Source: Elusimicrobiota bacterium
Lineage (GTDB): Bacteria > Elusimicrobiota > Elusimicrobia > Elusimicrobiales > UBA9959
Assembly: GCA_003450815.1 (NCBI GenBank)
Contig: DMES01000048.1
Coordinates: forward strand, 7,703-68,745
Length of the DNA stretch: 61,043 bases
Reading direction: 5' to 3'
A model generated the notes under the pieces. The model ran no database searches, had not been told where the DNA came from, and saw nothing but the letters and a program-made list of their open reading frames with translations. A program made the translations under genes and the position numbers. Shown piece after piece: positions 1 through 9,218 of the stretch (positions are counted from its first letter, which is position 1; every line of letters begins with the position of its first letter).

Positions 1-1
1 G

Positions 2-25
2 GTCTGCTGGACTTTTTCAGCAGAC
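2..25. terminator. Hairpin just past the PorV-like gene
   Basis: Perfect 8-bp inverted repeat: GTCTGCTG at 2-9 pairs with CAGCAGAC at 18-25. It lies directly downstream of the minus-strand gene ending at 27. The T-tract is in the loop rather than after the stem, and the window edge prevents judging what follows, so terminator function is only likely. Confidence 0.4.
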
Positions 26-26
26 A

Positions 27-1064
27 CTACTTATATTTACCGTAAATCTTTCTCAATTTTTTTTGGGTGCTCCAGTCCCATCCGACAGAGATGCGGTGAG
101 CCAAACCCAGGTTGCCGAAGGGGGACAGGGCGTAGTCCAGGTGGTAGGTGCCGTGTTGCAGCCCGAAGCCGATTGTTATATTGTGAAAGCCTCCAACCTC
201 GCTTATAGCGCGGGTATTAAAGCCGGCGCGCAAGGCGGAGTTAAGAGTTTTTGAGAGCGGGATTTTCATTTCGCCGCCCGCAGCGATATATGACAGGTTG
301 TCTTTTGGCGCCACCACATCGATCGTCATCAGGAAGCGTTTGGTAAGTTTAGTCACGCTGCCAACGCGAAATATCAGGGGCAGGGGGGCCTCTTCTTTGT
401 CGTAGCGCAGCGCTCCCATTATGTTCTGGGCCGACATGGCCAGGCGGAAGCGTTTGTCAAAGAGCCAGGGGAACATTAGGCCGATATCGGCTGAGAGGGT
501 GGAGTCGGAAGATTCTAATTTTGAACGGACGAATTTACCGGTGGCTCCGAGTATAGTGCGTTCTTCCGGTTTGCGTTTATAGCTGGAGATATAAGTGGCA
601 AAGCTCACCGATGCTGAAATATCGTATGGGGTGAATCCGCCCAGGTCAAAGCCGTTCGAATCTGTTTTATGGATTGAACCGAAGTTCATATATTTTAAAG
701 CCACCCCCCAGGCTCCCACCTCGCCTGCATTTTCGACATAGCCGAAATAATCCACAAAAGTTCCAGCTAGGTATGGAGCGTGCATAAATACTATTGAATG
801 TTTTTTTACTGTCAGGATTCCCGCCGGGTTCCAGTCAAGCGCGAAGGCGTCGTCCGCAATGGCCGAGTAGGCCTCGGCCATTGCCGCTCCGCGCGCGCCC
901 GATGCCACCTTTAAGAACTGCGCGCCCGAAGTGCCGGCGGAACCGCCGTCAAACCCCGCGGCATGAACGGCAGGGGAGAGCGTATAGGGGAGAGCGTATA
1001 GAGCTGTAAATATGGCGCACAATATCCCTATACAGCCTATATTTTTTAACACCGGCTTTTTCAT
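27..1064 (-). CDS. PorV/PorQ-family outer-membrane beta-barrel protein
   Basis: Predicted 345-residue outer-membrane protein. An N-terminal hydrophobic segment (about residues 10-35) ending near AVHAAG looks like a signal peptide. It is followed by the family hallmark GTSGAQFLKVASGARGAAM and DDAFALDWNPAGI (about 43-80), typical of PorV/PorQ/UPF0164 proteins. The rest is alternating hydrophobic strands, as expected for a barrel. PorV shuttles or anchors type IX secretion substrates in Bacteroidetes; that role here is inference. I start at the ATG at 1064 because GGGAG lies 10 nt upstream; the 15 extra in-frame codons upstream are encoded by a C-rich word repeat. The next gene on this strand is an FN3 protein with a type IX-like C-terminal domain, which fits a secretion/surface unit. 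Confidence 0.8.
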   Translation of the reverse strand: MKKPVLKNIGCIGILCAIFTALYALPYTLSPAVHAAGFDGGSAGTSGAQFLKVASGARGAAMAEAYSAIADDAFALDWNPAGILTVKKHSIVFMHAPYLAGTFVDYFGYVENAGEVGAWGVALKYMNFGSIHKTDSNGFDLGGFTPYDISASVSFATYISSYKRKPEERTILGATGKFVRSKLESSDSTLSADIGLMFPWLFDKRFRLAMSAQNIMGALRYDKEEAPLPLIFRVGSVTKLTKRFLMTIDVVAPKDNLSYIAAGGEMKIPLSKTLNSALRAGFNTRAISEVGGFHNITIGFGLQHGTYHLDYALSPFGNLGLAHRISVGWDWSTQKKLRKIYGKYK

Positions 1065-1135
1065 AATAACTTCACTCCCGCTGCCCCATTCCCGTCTCCC
1101 TGGCCCCATACCCTAATCCCTATTCCCTGCCGTAC
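1065..1135. repeat. AGGGATAGGG-type word repeat between surface genes
   Basis: Read on the minus strand, this gap is a run of degenerate words such as AGGGAATAGG, GATTAGGG and GGGAGACGGG. Similar strings occur at 6481-6552 and 41431-41506. It shows no good hairpin here and belongs to the interspersed word-repeat class described under findings. Confidence 0.5.
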
Positions 1136-4100
1136 TCATCTTTCCAAAACCACTTTAAAAATCTTATCGGATTTTTTGTTTTCGGTCTGTATATACGCTA
1201 TATAAACTCCGCTGGCCGCTTTCTGTCCGTGATTGTTATCTCCCGCCCAGGTGGCCATGCCGTTAGCATCGGCCTTTATTTCACGCACAAGTTCTCCCAG
1301 AAAAGTGTAAATTTTTATTTTAGTGTAAGGCGGCATTTTAGTGAAATGCATCACATTCGTAACGCTTGAGGGCCTGTAAGGGTTAGGATAAATCTTAACG
1401 TCCGCCAGTCCCGCTATTGAGGCGGATTCCATTATCTGGAAAGTTGAAAGATGCCAGCTTTGTGCGATAACGCGGTTTGCGGCTGTATCTGAGACAGAGG
1501 GCAGAGGCGACCACAAGCCGCTGGTTTCATCATAAAGGGCAAGTATCAGTCTGTCGCGGTTAGCGCCCGGCAGGTTCAACAGCAGATCCGGCAACCGGTA
1601 AGAAACAGTAATTGTGACCGGCTTAAACAGGAGAGTGGGAGGGAAATAGGTGATTTCAAAGCCTATATTAGATGCGTTCAGCGTTGCTGCGGCGGAAACC
1701 GGCGGAGAGAAAGCTATTTTCGGCTGCAATCTCATTCTAGTGGAGCTGCCTAGTGACCCGCTGGGTAAAAATATCGTGATAGTGCCGTAAGACGCCTGAA
1801 GTGTTATGGTATTATCCTGGGAAGCCAAGGCGTTTAACTGGGCATAAAGCAGAGTTTTGGTTGAACCGGCTGTCACATAAGGCGAAGCCAGTCCCGATTG
1901 TCCAATAGCTTGTATCCGCACCCAATAGGTGGTGTCTATCAGCAGGTTTGATAAAGCGCAGGTTGTAGCGTTCAGCAAGACCGAGGTGCTTATGATCAGG
2001 AAATTGGAGGTGGTTGAAGCCTCTACCGAATAAAGCGTGTGGGAGGAGTTGCCGTTATCTTGCCAATGGACTACGAATCCGTCGGTTAAAAAGTCTGAAA
2101 AAGCCTGCTCTGGCTGTAGCAGGTATGGCGTCGCGGGCAGAGTGAGCGCTGTTCCAAGAGATACCGGCGGATATGTTAGCTCCCCGGTCAGGTTAAGGGC
2201 GGAAACTTGCAGGTAATAGGATGCATTTGAAACCAGGCCGGTAAATGAGGCTGTTAGATTTGTGGTTGCGGAAGACAGCACCGCGCCGGAAAACGCGGTA
2301 TCTGAAGAAATCTGCGCCAGATACATTGTGCCCTGGGTATTGAATCCTCCGGCCGCAGTGCCGGAGGACCAGTTGACGGTCAGTGAAGATACGCCAATGT
2401 ACGAATAATTGTCAAAACCAGGATCATAGGCGCCTGTGGCCGTGGGGTAAAAATAAACCGGTCCTGTGGGAACATTAAGTCGGTTAAAAACCGTAACGAC
2501 CGGATAATAGGTGGTGTTTGATATTAGTCCGTAGAAAGCGGCGGAGGAAAGTATGGTGGTGGCGGAAGACACGAAGGATGTAAAGCCGGAATCCGCATAA
2601 AGTCCCACCCAATAGCGCGTGTCGTCCGGGTTTGAGTTGGGCAGCCAATTAAGTTCTATGGATGAAGGTGTCAGGTTGGACGTCTGTTGCACAGGGGCGC
2701 CGGCTAAAGTTGAGGTGGCCGGAGTATTAACAAAGTTCGGGGTTGCGTCCCAGTTAAGCGCGCCGGCCCTGAAATAATAGCTGGTGTTCGGAGTCAGCGC
2801 TTCTACGCTTAAAGCCGCGGTCTGCGCTATGTAGGAGCGCGAAGAAAAAATCAGCCCCTGAAAGCCGGCGGAGGTGGAGGCTTCCAGAAGATATTTGTCT
2901 CCCGTGAAGTCCGGCGGCCATGAGGCCGGCGAAGCCCAGCCTACAGTTACGCTTGAATAGAACACGCCGTTTATCTGCCGGCCGGTAAGCGGCGGCGCAA
3001 GAGTTGATTGTTCCGACGGAGTGGTGTTGATGTAAACGGTTGTACCGTTAAATAACGAGCCTGCCCTGAAATAAAACACTGTGTTTCCCTCCAGCCCCGC
3101 CACTATAAGGCCGGAAGTATTGTCGTTCACTGTGGCGGAGCTCGCAAAGATCCGATTGAAATTATGGTGGGTGGACGCTTCAACCACATAACCGTCCATT
3201 CCCATCCCCGCTCCCGCAAAAGACACGGCCGCGCTTGTCACCCAGACCAAGTCGAGGCTTACCGAATCAAACGGTATCGGTAGAGAGGTCTTTACCGTAT
3301 TAAGGCTGGTGTAATTAGGCGTTTTATTCCAGGTAAGCGTTCCAAGGCGCAGGTAATAGCTGGTATTGGGCCTCAGCTCCGAAAGCGTCAGTGAATTTAA
3401 CTGATTCAGGTTTGTTTCGGAGGAATAAACTACTGAGCCAGCTCCGAATGGCGCGGAGGAGCCTTCAAGGCGGTAGCCCTCGCAGGAGAACGCCTGCGGT
3501 GAGGCGGGGAGCGGCGTAAAAACCACCTTTATGGATTGCGGCCCTGGAACCGTGGCTGTGGTGTTGGCGGAAAAAGGCAGGGTAAGCGTTATGGTGGAAA
3601 GCGTGACTGTATAGTTGGCGTCGGAATTCTCGTTAAGCGAAGCCGCCCTGAAATACCAGGTGGTATTTGGTTCAAGGCCGGAAACGGTAAGAGTTGAGAG
3701 TTGAGAGTTGGGAGTTGAGGAAGAAAGAATTTCACCGGTGAGATCTGACGCGGTGGAGGCCTCAAGGCGGTAGCCGGCCGCTGATGCTTCGGGAGGACTT
3801 GCCGGGAGCGCCATCCAGCCAAGCTGCACCGATTGGTCGCTTAAGTCAAGCAGCCGCAGATTCTGCAGGCCGGCAGGCAGTGTGGCAAAGGAGCCGTAAT
3901 CAAAATTAGCTGCTCCGTTCCAGTTAAGCGCTCCGGCCTGGTAATAGTAGATAGTGTTGCGGGTCAGGCCGGTCAGGGTCTTGCTTGAGGTGGTGTTGAC
4001 CGTGGTGCTCCAGTCGGTTGTCAGGCTGTCAAAAATAGCTGAAGTTGCAAGTATAAGGCGGTAGCCCTCAGAGTTTTGCGCCTGGCCGGGCCCTGAAATA

Positions 4101-4804
4101 GTCGTCCAGGAAATAGTGGCGCTGGTTTCGTACACCAGGTCGCTTAACGAAGGCAGCTCGAGGGCCATTGTAGCGCTTGAAATAGCGGTGGTATACACGG
4201 TCTGAGTTCCGTAAAGGTTCACGGCGCGCACTTTCAGAAAATAGGTGGTGTTGGCGTCTAGTCCGCCCAGTATGACAGGTGGAAGAGGTTCCGCATAAGT
4301 TGTTGAATTTGAAAAACCGGCATTAGTGGCGTACAGTATTTCGTAATCGGTCCAATCGGGATTGCCGCTGGTGTTCCAGTTGAGGCTGATTTGCGCGGTA
4401 ATTGATGAATCGGCTGTGAAATTTTCCGATATAAAATACGGATTCGCCGGCGCGGCTGCAAAAGTGCCGTTAGTGCTGGTATTGACTATGTAGGAAGTAT
4501 CGCTTTCGCCTTGTTTTTTTACCCTGAAGTAATAGATGTCGTTCGGGTCAAGGCTGATATAGGTGGTGCTGTTGGTTAACACCGTTCCTGTCGCTGTCAG
4601 GGCGGAGAAATCACTTTCGGTTGAAAGCGCGGCTGTGAAAGGCGCTCCTCCGTCGTTCCAGGTGAAAGATATGCTGCTGACTCCGATATCGCTGTTTTGC
4701 GGGTTTAAAGCGGTAGGCGCCGCCAGCAGCGCCCCCGGGAAAAAGAGCCCCACTGCCATAAATGCCGGCAGAAATCCGCGCCGATGCGAACCATAATCGG
4801 ACAT
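1136..4804 (-). CDS. Giant fibronectin type III repeat surface protein with T9SS-like C-terminal domain
   Basis: About 1222 residues. After a signal peptide ending near GALLAAP, roughly ten repeats each carry the same FN3-like core, for example LxPNTxYYFRAGxLNW, spaced about 95-100 residues. A different domain with a polyalanine-free beta pattern follows (about 1020-1130). The last 90 residues have the type IX sorting/FlgD-like pattern: IYPNPYRP, then IKIYTFLGELVREI, WAGDNNHGQKAASGVYIAYI and a final KIFKVVLER. This suggests a secreted, surface-attached protein, probably exported with the PorV-like neighbour. Binding target unknown. The start is uncertain: the ATG at 4804 gives a clean signal peptide but has no Shine-Dalgarno, and a TTG 12 codons upstream (4840) is possible. 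A word repeat lies inside the coding region at 3688-3722. Confidence 0.75.
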   Translation of the reverse strand: MSDYGSHRRGFLPAFMAVGLFFPGALLAAPTALNPQNSDIGVSSISFTWNDGGAPFTAALSTESDFSALTATGTVLTNSTTYISLDPNDIYYFRVKKQGESDTSYIVNTSTNGTFAAAPANPYFISENFTADSSITAQISLNWNTSGNPDWTDYEILYATNAGFSNSTTYAEPLPPVILGGLDANTTYFLKVRAVNLYGTQTVYTTAISSATMALELPSLSDLVYETSATISWTTISGPGQAQNSEGYRLILATSAIFDSLTTDWSTTVNTTSSKTLTGLTRNTIYYYQAGALNWNGAANFDYGSFATLPAGLQNLRLLDLSDQSVQLGWMALPASPPEASAAGYRLEASTASDLTGEILSSSTPNSQLSTLTVSGLEPNTTWYFRAASLNENSDANYTVTLSTITLTLPFSANTTATVPGPQSIKVVFTPLPASPQAFSCEGYRLEGSSAPFGAGSVVYSSETNLNQLNSLTLSELRPNTSYYLRLGTLTWNKTPNYTSLNTVKTSLPIPFDSVSLDLVWVTSAAVSFAGAGMGMDGYVVEASTHHNFNRIFASSATVNDNTSGLIVAGLEGNTVFYFRAGSLFNGTTVYINTTPSEQSTLAPPLTGRQINGVFYSSVTVGWASPASWPPDFTGDKYLLEASTSAGFQGLIFSSRSYIAQTAALSVEALTPNTSYYFRAGALNWDATPNFVNTPATSTLAGAPVQQTSNLTPSSIELNWLPNSNPDDTRYWVGLYADSGFTSFVSSATTILSSAAFYGLISNTTYYPVVTVFNRLNVPTGPVYFYPTATGAYDPGFDNYSYIGVSSLTVNWSSGTAAGGFNTQGTMYLAQISSDTAFSGAVLSSATTNLTASFTGLVSNASYYLQVSALNLTGELTYPPVSLGTALTLPATPYLLQPEQAFSDFLTDGFVVHWQDNGNSSHTLYSVEASTTSNFLIISTSVLLNATTCALSNLLIDTTYWVRIQAIGQSGLASPYVTAGSTKTLLYAQLNALASQDNTITLQASYGTITIFLPSGSLGSSTRMRLQPKIAFSPPVSAAATLNASNIGFEITYFPPTLLFKPVTITVSYRLPDLLLNLPGANRDRLILALYDETSGLWSPLPSVSDTAANRVIAQSWHLSTFQIMESASIAGLADVKIYPNPYRPSSVTNVMHFTKMPPYTKIKIYTFLGELVREIKADANGMATWAGDNNHGQKAASGVYIAYIQTENKKSDKIFKVVLER
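3688..3722. repeat. GAGTTGA word repeat inside the FN3 gene
   Basis: GAGAGTTGAG-type words are repeated four times in tandem and, on the coding (minus) strand, encode the segment PNSQLSTLTV between two FN3 units. The same words recur in the intergenic hairpin at 36858-36915. It is therefore a copy of the interspersed word-repeat class that is tolerated in frame. Confidence 0.55.
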
Positions 4805-4874
4805 AATAGTATAGTTTAGCAAAGGGATATTAAAAATCAAGGGAAAACATATTATTCGTATATTCTACAGTCAC

Positions 4875-4903
4875 TTGACAATAAATTGCGCTCCTGCTAG
4901 ATT
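4875..4903 (+). promoter_or_regulatory. Sigma-70-type promoter of the 379-residue-ORF gene
   Basis: TTGACA at 4875-4880 is a perfect -35 box. It is followed after 17 nt by TAGATT (4898-4903), a four-of-six -10 match. Transcription would start near 4910, about 44 nt before the chosen ATG at 4954. Confidence 0.6.
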
Positions 4904-4953
4904 ATATGTGACTGTCGGTTGCCATGTCAGGTTTTCATAACGGTAGGTTCTAT

Positions 4954-6063
4954 ATGAATAAAAAAAAATTGGTGCTGATAATCGCAGTATTCCTGTCGGT
5001 TGGGGCTTTCGGGGTAACCCGCTATATTGCCACTGATCATCCCGCGGCCATTCCTGGAGACTTAAGGGACGCTCCCGATCCCGGTGCGTTCAGTGAATTG
5101 TCATCTTCCGAAGGCAAGGGCCCGGACGTCCCTATACCCTCCCCGCTGGTAAGTAAGACCGGCAATGCGGATACGCGCGGAAAAGGCAAGTGGATCGGAT
5201 GGCTGCAAGGCCGCGAGGATTATGGTTTCCTGCCGGGCACTTTTAACATCGACTCCGGTGTCCGGAGATTTAAAGTTTACTACAGGTGTTCAGCGTTCAA
5301 GCAGGAGATGTCTTCCAGCCAGGACCAAAATTCTGGCTCCAGGGTCTCCATGGAAATGCAGTTCGGGAACGACAAAGGCGGAGATTTGGGTATAGTTACC
5401 TGGACACAGGGTCCGGCCTCTAAAGATATTACAACTGTCAAGTTTGAGGGGATAGCTTCTTTCCTGGCAAAAAACACAGTTGTGAATGACTCCGCGGCCA
5501 TACTTAATGGAGTTACTGACTATGAAAGTCTGTGTACCAATGCTTATAAAAGTATAGAAGTTCACCGTCCCGCCATAGTTGAATACCTTATGAAACGGGA
5601 TATAAAATCTATGCAGCGATTGTATGCTGCAGCTAAATTCATTCCTGGACCGCTAGGCACGTTCTCTGAGGGTATGGAGATCACCCTTGACCTGTCACAG
5701 CATGAAAATGGCATGGCGCGCGCGGGAGCTGTCTGTCTGATAGGCGGGATGGTGGTTGAGAAAATCTCGCACGGGGTGATTCGGAGCAAGGTGATAAACC
5801 ACATGCTTGAGAAAAGCTGCGCCGGAGTTACAACCGCAGTCGGCGCATTAGGCCATCATGAGGAAGTTTCCGAGGAGTCTGGAAAGACCCCGCTGTTCTT
5901 CACCGGCGTTTTGAAAGACAGCAAAACCAGCAGTTATTATTTTACGCGGAAGGCGGGAGACAAGCGGGTGACGTCCAGTGAGCCCGTGTTCGTGATCCTG
6001 AACCTGGCATATTTGGAAAAAGAGGAGACGGTTAAGAATATTTTTTTCGACCAATGGCGCTAA
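4954..6063 (+). CDS. Secreted protein with IPGDLRDAP module, unknown function
   Basis: About 369 residues. I do not recognise a known domain. The ATG at 4954 gives a charged start (MNKKKLVLI) and a hydrophobic signal or anchor segment to about residue 22; an in-frame ATG at 4924 lacks these features. Straight after the signal comes AIPGDLRDAPDPGAF and then PIPSPLVSKTGNA. The same motif pair is found in the protein at 19250-19807, so they share an N-terminal module. The remainder is mixed alpha/beta with two cysteines in the middle (YRCSAF, about residue 110; SLCTNAY, about 190) and two near GMEI...VCLIGG and KSCAGV. Probably periplasmic or surface-exposed. Expressed from its own promoter at 4875-4903. 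Confidence 0.7.
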   Translation: MNKKKLVLIIAVFLSVGAFGVTRYIATDHPAAIPGDLRDAPDPGAFSELSSSEGKGPDVPIPSPLVSKTGNADTRGKGKWIGWLQGREDYGFLPGTFNIDSGVRRFKVYYRCSAFKQEMSSSQDQNSGSRVSMEMQFGNDKGGDLGIVTWTQGPASKDITTVKFEGIASFLAKNTVVNDSAAILNGVTDYESLCTNAYKSIEVHRPAIVEYLMKRDIKSMQRLYAAAKFIPGPLGTFSEGMEITLDLSQHENGMARAGAVCLIGGMVVEKISHGVIRSKVINHMLEKSCAGVTTAVGALGHHEEVSEESGKTPLFFTGVLKDSKTSSYYFTRKAGDKRVTSSEPVFVILNLAYLEKEETVKNIFFDQWR

Positions 6064-6066
6064 CCT

Positions 6067-6088
6067 GAAAAATTCAGTTGAATTTTTC
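6067..6088. repeat. GAAAAATTCA palindrome, copy 1
   Basis: GAAAAATTCA (6067-6076), GT, TGAATTTTTC (6079-6088): a perfect 10-bp stem starting three bases after the stop codon of the preceding gene. The stop itself is part of TAACCTGAAAA, the recurrent start of this palindrome family. It could act as a terminator. An identical stem-loop lies at 6309-6330. Confidence 0.7.
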
Positions 6089-6308
6089 CTTAATTCGCAA
6101 ATAAAATATATCCTGCCCATCCGGCCATTATGAAGCCTTTTCTTTCACTGAAGATTACCGCCAGACACGCGGATCGGTAAGCGAGAGAAGGGCGGCTTCG
6201 ATCTGCCCGAAGGGCCTTTTGTTGAAATGACTGCGGTTTCTATTATATTATAGGGCTAGAGTTGCGGGAAGTGAGGGCATATTAGGAGCAGGGGCTAGAG
6301 ACCAGCCT

Positions 6309-6330
6309 GAAAAATTCAGTTGAATTTTTC
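6309..6330. repeat. GAAAAATTCA palindrome, copy 2
   Basis: Same stem (GAAAAATTCA / TGAATTTTTC) and same GT loop as 6067-6088, preceded by CCT as there. The exact duplication, 240 nt away, indicates a mobile or copied repeat unit rather than chance. Confidence 0.7.
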
Positions 6331-6480
6331 CCTTCGCGGAGCTCAGGTGCGCTTCGCGCGGCATACGCCCTCGCAAATTCTGCGCGCAATGCGCTTGATT
6401 TGCGACCCGCAAGGCGGGGAATCCTGCATATTTTTGTTCCTTATATTTTCAAATGAGAATCACTTGGAACTGCAGGATTC

Positions 6481-6552
6481 GGGCTAGGGGATAGGGGCAA
6501 GGGATAAGGAACTCCTTACCTAACCCCGATTCTCTATCCCCTATACGCTATC
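6481..6552. repeat. AGGGATAGG word-repeat hairpin with AAGGAACTCCTT centre
   Basis: Left half is made of GGCTAGGGG, ATAGGGG, CAAGGGATA words; right half of CTAACCCC, TCTATCCCCTAT. The centre AAGGAACTCCTT (near 6505-6518) is itself palindromic. The element at 41431-41506 has the reverse-complement centre AAGGAGTTCCTT with the same flanking words, so the two are copies in opposite orientation. Confidence 0.65.
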
Positions 6553-6615
6553 AGTATTTAAACCATACTTTTGGAAGCTGTAAACTGGTTGGGAGCTGTA
6601 AACTGGAGTTTCAAA

Positions 6616-7848
6616 ATGAAAGTAAAGACAGTCTTCTTTTTCGCGCTGGTCGTTTTATGCGGTCTTTCAGGGGGCGTGTGGGCCGCGGATAATAGAGGGA
6701 ACCGCGTTGTGCCTCCACGCCTGGAGGGCGGTCCGGGGGCGGCGCCGAGAGAAGTCCCGCGCCGGCAGCCCACCATAGGTCCGCGCCCTGTGACTACTAT
6801 TGGCCCGGCGGCGGGTCCGTTGGATCAGCCGGCGCAGGCGTTGGAGCACAAAAGACTGGAATTCTCCGTTAAGCAGGTCGGTCCTCTTTTTGAGGTAAAG
6901 GGAGCTTCCACGCAGGTGATAGGCCAGGGCGGAAACTATGCGGTTGCGGCCGGCCCCGGGAAAATTCTTTGGTTTCTGAATAATATCTGGATCGGCGAAT
7001 TACCCTCGTCCGGACAGCCGGCCCGCTGGGGCATAATAGAGGGCGGAGTGGCACTGTCTGCTTCCACCTCCCCCTACTCGTTAAAGGGCGCTTTGGATTA
7101 TGTGCAGGATGAAAACCGCTGGCCGATATCCTTCCTTTCCTCGGATTTCAGGGAGTACATCCCGGTGCGTAAATTCTGGCCTCGCGCCGGCCTTAAAACC
7201 GAAAAGAAGTATTATGTGTTTTACTCCATCCTGAACAATTTCGGTAATGGTCCTTACGATTATTTCCGCGTCGGGCAGGGGCTCGCTTTTTCCGACAATC
7301 CTGAAGGGCCCTACAAAAAAATGGAAATCGGCGGGATGTCTGCCTTTTGGAGCGATGTGGAGCCCGCTTTCGGTTCGGCCGCTTTTTCCGACAGCGACGG
7401 ACAGCTGTATGTTTATGGCCGGGTTATGACCGAGCCGGGCAAGTACACCGCCGCGCTTTCAAGGGTAAAGCCCGGTGATATAGAGAGCAGGGAAAAGTAC
7501 GAATACTACAGCCTGGACGCTTCAAGCGGGGTATGGACTTCCGATTTGACTGAAGTTACGCCGGTTATGGAAAATATGCCTGAGGAGTTTTCCGTCTCGT
7601 ATAATGAATACCTGAAAAGCTATCTGGCGCTTTACCTGGACATCGAAGACGCGGAAGTTTTATTGATGAGATCCGACTATCCCTGGGGGCAGTGGCGGGC
7701 CCCCGTGAAAATAATGGCCTGTTCCAAAGAAGATTACTGCTCCGGCGCAAAGGAGCAGCCTTTGTTCTCGCTTGAGGACGGTAAAAGGATCTTTTTTACT
7801 CTTGAGAAAAAGAATATGCCGTATATTTACGAGCTCACATTTAAATAA
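6616..7848 (+). CDS. Secreted protein, probable five-bladed beta-propeller (DUF4185-like)
   Basis: About 410 residues. The start ATG at 6616 is fixed by GGAG 7 nt upstream and by the signal peptide that follows (MKVKTVFFFALVVLCGLSGG, then VWAAD). A Pro/Arg-rich linker (about 25-75) leads into a domain with repeated motifs typical of five-bladed propellers acting on glycans: YYVFYSILNNF, GLAFSDNPEGPYKK, LYVYGRVM, YNEYLKSYLALYLD, RSDYPWGQWRAP. These resemble DUF4185/glycosidase-like proteins; substrate unknown. The assignment is by motif style only. It ends 17 nt before thrC, so the two could be cotranscribed, although their functions are not obviously linked. Confidence 0.6.
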   Translation: MKVKTVFFFALVVLCGLSGGVWAADNRGNRVVPPRLEGGPGAAPREVPRRQPTIGPRPVTTIGPAAGPLDQPAQALEHKRLEFSVKQVGPLFEVKGASTQVIGQGGNYAVAAGPGKILWFLNNIWIGELPSSGQPARWGIIEGGVALSASTSPYSLKGALDYVQDENRWPISFLSSDFREYIPVRKFWPRAGLKTEKKYYVFYSILNNFGNGPYDYFRVGQGLAFSDNPEGPYKKMEIGGMSAFWSDVEPAFGSAAFSDSDGQLYVYGRVMTEPGKYTAALSRVKPGDIESREKYEYYSLDASSGVWTSDLTEVTPVMENMPEEFSVSYNEYLKSYLALYLDIEDAEVLLMRSDYPWGQWRAPVKIMACSKEDYCSGAKEQPLFSLEDGKRIFFTLEKKNMPYIYELTFK

Positions 7849-7865
7849 ATTGCAGCGAGGCACAC

Positions 7866-9218
7866 ATGGCTGAAAGCATATCTTTCTATAGCACCAATTA
7901 TCGCGCGCCTAAAACCGATTTCTTTACAGCAGTTTTAACCGGGCAGGCGCCAGACCGCGGCCTTTATATGCCGGAACGGATTCCCCTGATCGACAAAGCC
8001 GATTTCCAGAAATTTGCGGGAGCGCCGTATTTTGAAACAGCCCGCTTCGTTTTAAGACTATTCCTGAACGGCATCTCCGATGCGGAGCTGCTGGCTAAAT
8101 GCAAAAAGGCGTACAGCTTCGTACCCCGCCTGGAAAAAGCGAGCGGAAAAAAACATCTCCTTTGGCTGGACACCGGCCCGACCGCTTCCTTTAAGGACTT
8201 CGCCGCCCAGATGATGTCTCCGCTCATGGGGCATAAGCTGACGCCGGATGAAAAACTATTCATCCTTACCGCGACCTCAGGCGACACAGGCTCGGCGATC
8301 GCAAACGCTTTTCATAATATCCCGAACATAGAGATTATCATACTCTTCCCGGTCAACGAGGTTACCCCTAACCAGAGAAAACAAATGACCACGCTGGGCG
8401 GGAATGTGAAGACGATCGCCGTAAACGGAAAATTTGACCACTGCCAGGCGATGGTCAAAGAAGCCTTCTCCGATGAGCGCCTGGGAAACATGCGGCTGAG
8501 TTCGGCCAACTCAATAAATATCGCGCGGCTTATTCCGCAGTCCGTTTATTTCATCTGGGCCTATGCTCAGCTTGCTAAAAGCATGGATGAAGAAGTCATC
8601 TTCTCAATACCTTCCGGAAATTTCGGCGATATGATGGGAGCGATACTCGCCTGGAAAATGGGGCTCCCGATTAAAAAACTTATTGTCGCCACGAATGCTA
8701 ACGATGAATTCCCCGCGTTCATGAAAACCGGAAAATACGGCAAAATCGAGCCCTCCCGGATGTGCATTTCTAACGCGATGAATGTCGGGCACCCCAGCAA
8801 CCTTACCCGCCTGATAGATGTTTTCGGCGGACGGATGGACGAGACAGGCAACCTGCTCAAAACTCCCGATATGGAAAAAATGCGCGGGCTCATCCACGCA
8901 GTTTCTGTAAGTGATGAAAATACCCGCAAGTGCATCGCGGACACTTACAAAAAAGAGTCAATAGTGCTGGAGCCCCACGGGGCAGTGGCCTGGTACGCGT
9001 TGGAGGAATTCCTTAAGGAGCATAAAGAGGAGAACGAAACTCTTTGCATAAGCCTTGAGACCGCCAATCCGGCGAAGTTCCCGGAAGAAATAAATAAAAT
9101 TCTGGGTATTTCACCGGAAGTCCCTGAAAGCCTTTCCAAACTGGATAAGCTTAAAGAGGACTATGTGAAGATGGAAGCGCATTACGGCGACTTTTACAAA
9201 TATCTAACCCAGCGCTGA
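7866..9218 (+). CDS. thrC: Threonine synthase
   Basis: 450 residues, the normal length for the long (ThrC type 2) form. It converts O-phosphohomoserine to threonine with pyridoxal phosphate in the cytoplasm. Visible signatures: an N-terminal FYSTNYRAPKTDF and PDRGLYMPERIP segment, the PLP lysine in TGPTASFKDFAAQMM (K110), the phosphate loop TATSGDTGSAIA, the NEVTPNQRKQM region and the C-terminal PHGAVAWYALEEF. GAGG lies upstream of the ATG. The next gene encodes an ApgM-family protein that probably supplies the phosphohomoserine, making this a short threonine pathway unit. Confidence 0.93.
   Translation: MAESISFYSTNYRAPKTDFFTAVLTGQAPDRGLYMPERIPLIDKADFQKFAGAPYFETARFVLRLFLNGISDAELLAKCKKAYSFVPRLEKASGKKHLLWLDTGPTASFKDFAAQMMSPLMGHKLTPDEKLFILTATSGDTGSAIANAFHNIPNIEIIILFPVNEVTPNQRKQMTTLGGNVKTIAVNGKFDHCQAMVKEAFSDERLGNMRLSSANSINIARLIPQSVYFIWAYAQLAKSMDEEVIFSIPSGNFGDMMGAILAWKMGLPIKKLIVATNANDEFPAFMKTGKYGKIEPSRMCISNAMNVGHPSNLTRLIDVFGGRMDETGNLLKTPDMEKMRGLIHAVSVSDENTRKCIADTYKKESIVLEPHGAVAWYALEEFLKEHKEENETLCISLETANPAKFPEEINKILGISPEVPESLSKLDKLKEDYVKMEAHYGDFYKYLTQR

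Larger units (their letters stand above)
6089..6615. other. Long intergenic region with repeats, no gene seen
   Basis: About 530 nt without a convincing gene. It holds a word-repeat stretch (about 6250-6305), the second GAAAAATTCA palindrome (6309-6330), a GC-rich stretch rich in GCGC words (6331-6420), a long hairpin with arms GAATCCTGCA (6419-6428) and TGCAGGATTC (6471-6480) and internal pairing GTTCC/GGAAC, and the AGGGATAGG hairpin at 6481-6552. No tRNA-like cloverleaf was found. Confidence 0.6.

Noticed and set aside
6089..6615. A tRNA or small RNA gene in the long gap
   Set aside because: No cloverleaf, no TTCGA-type T-loop with matching stems; only repeats.
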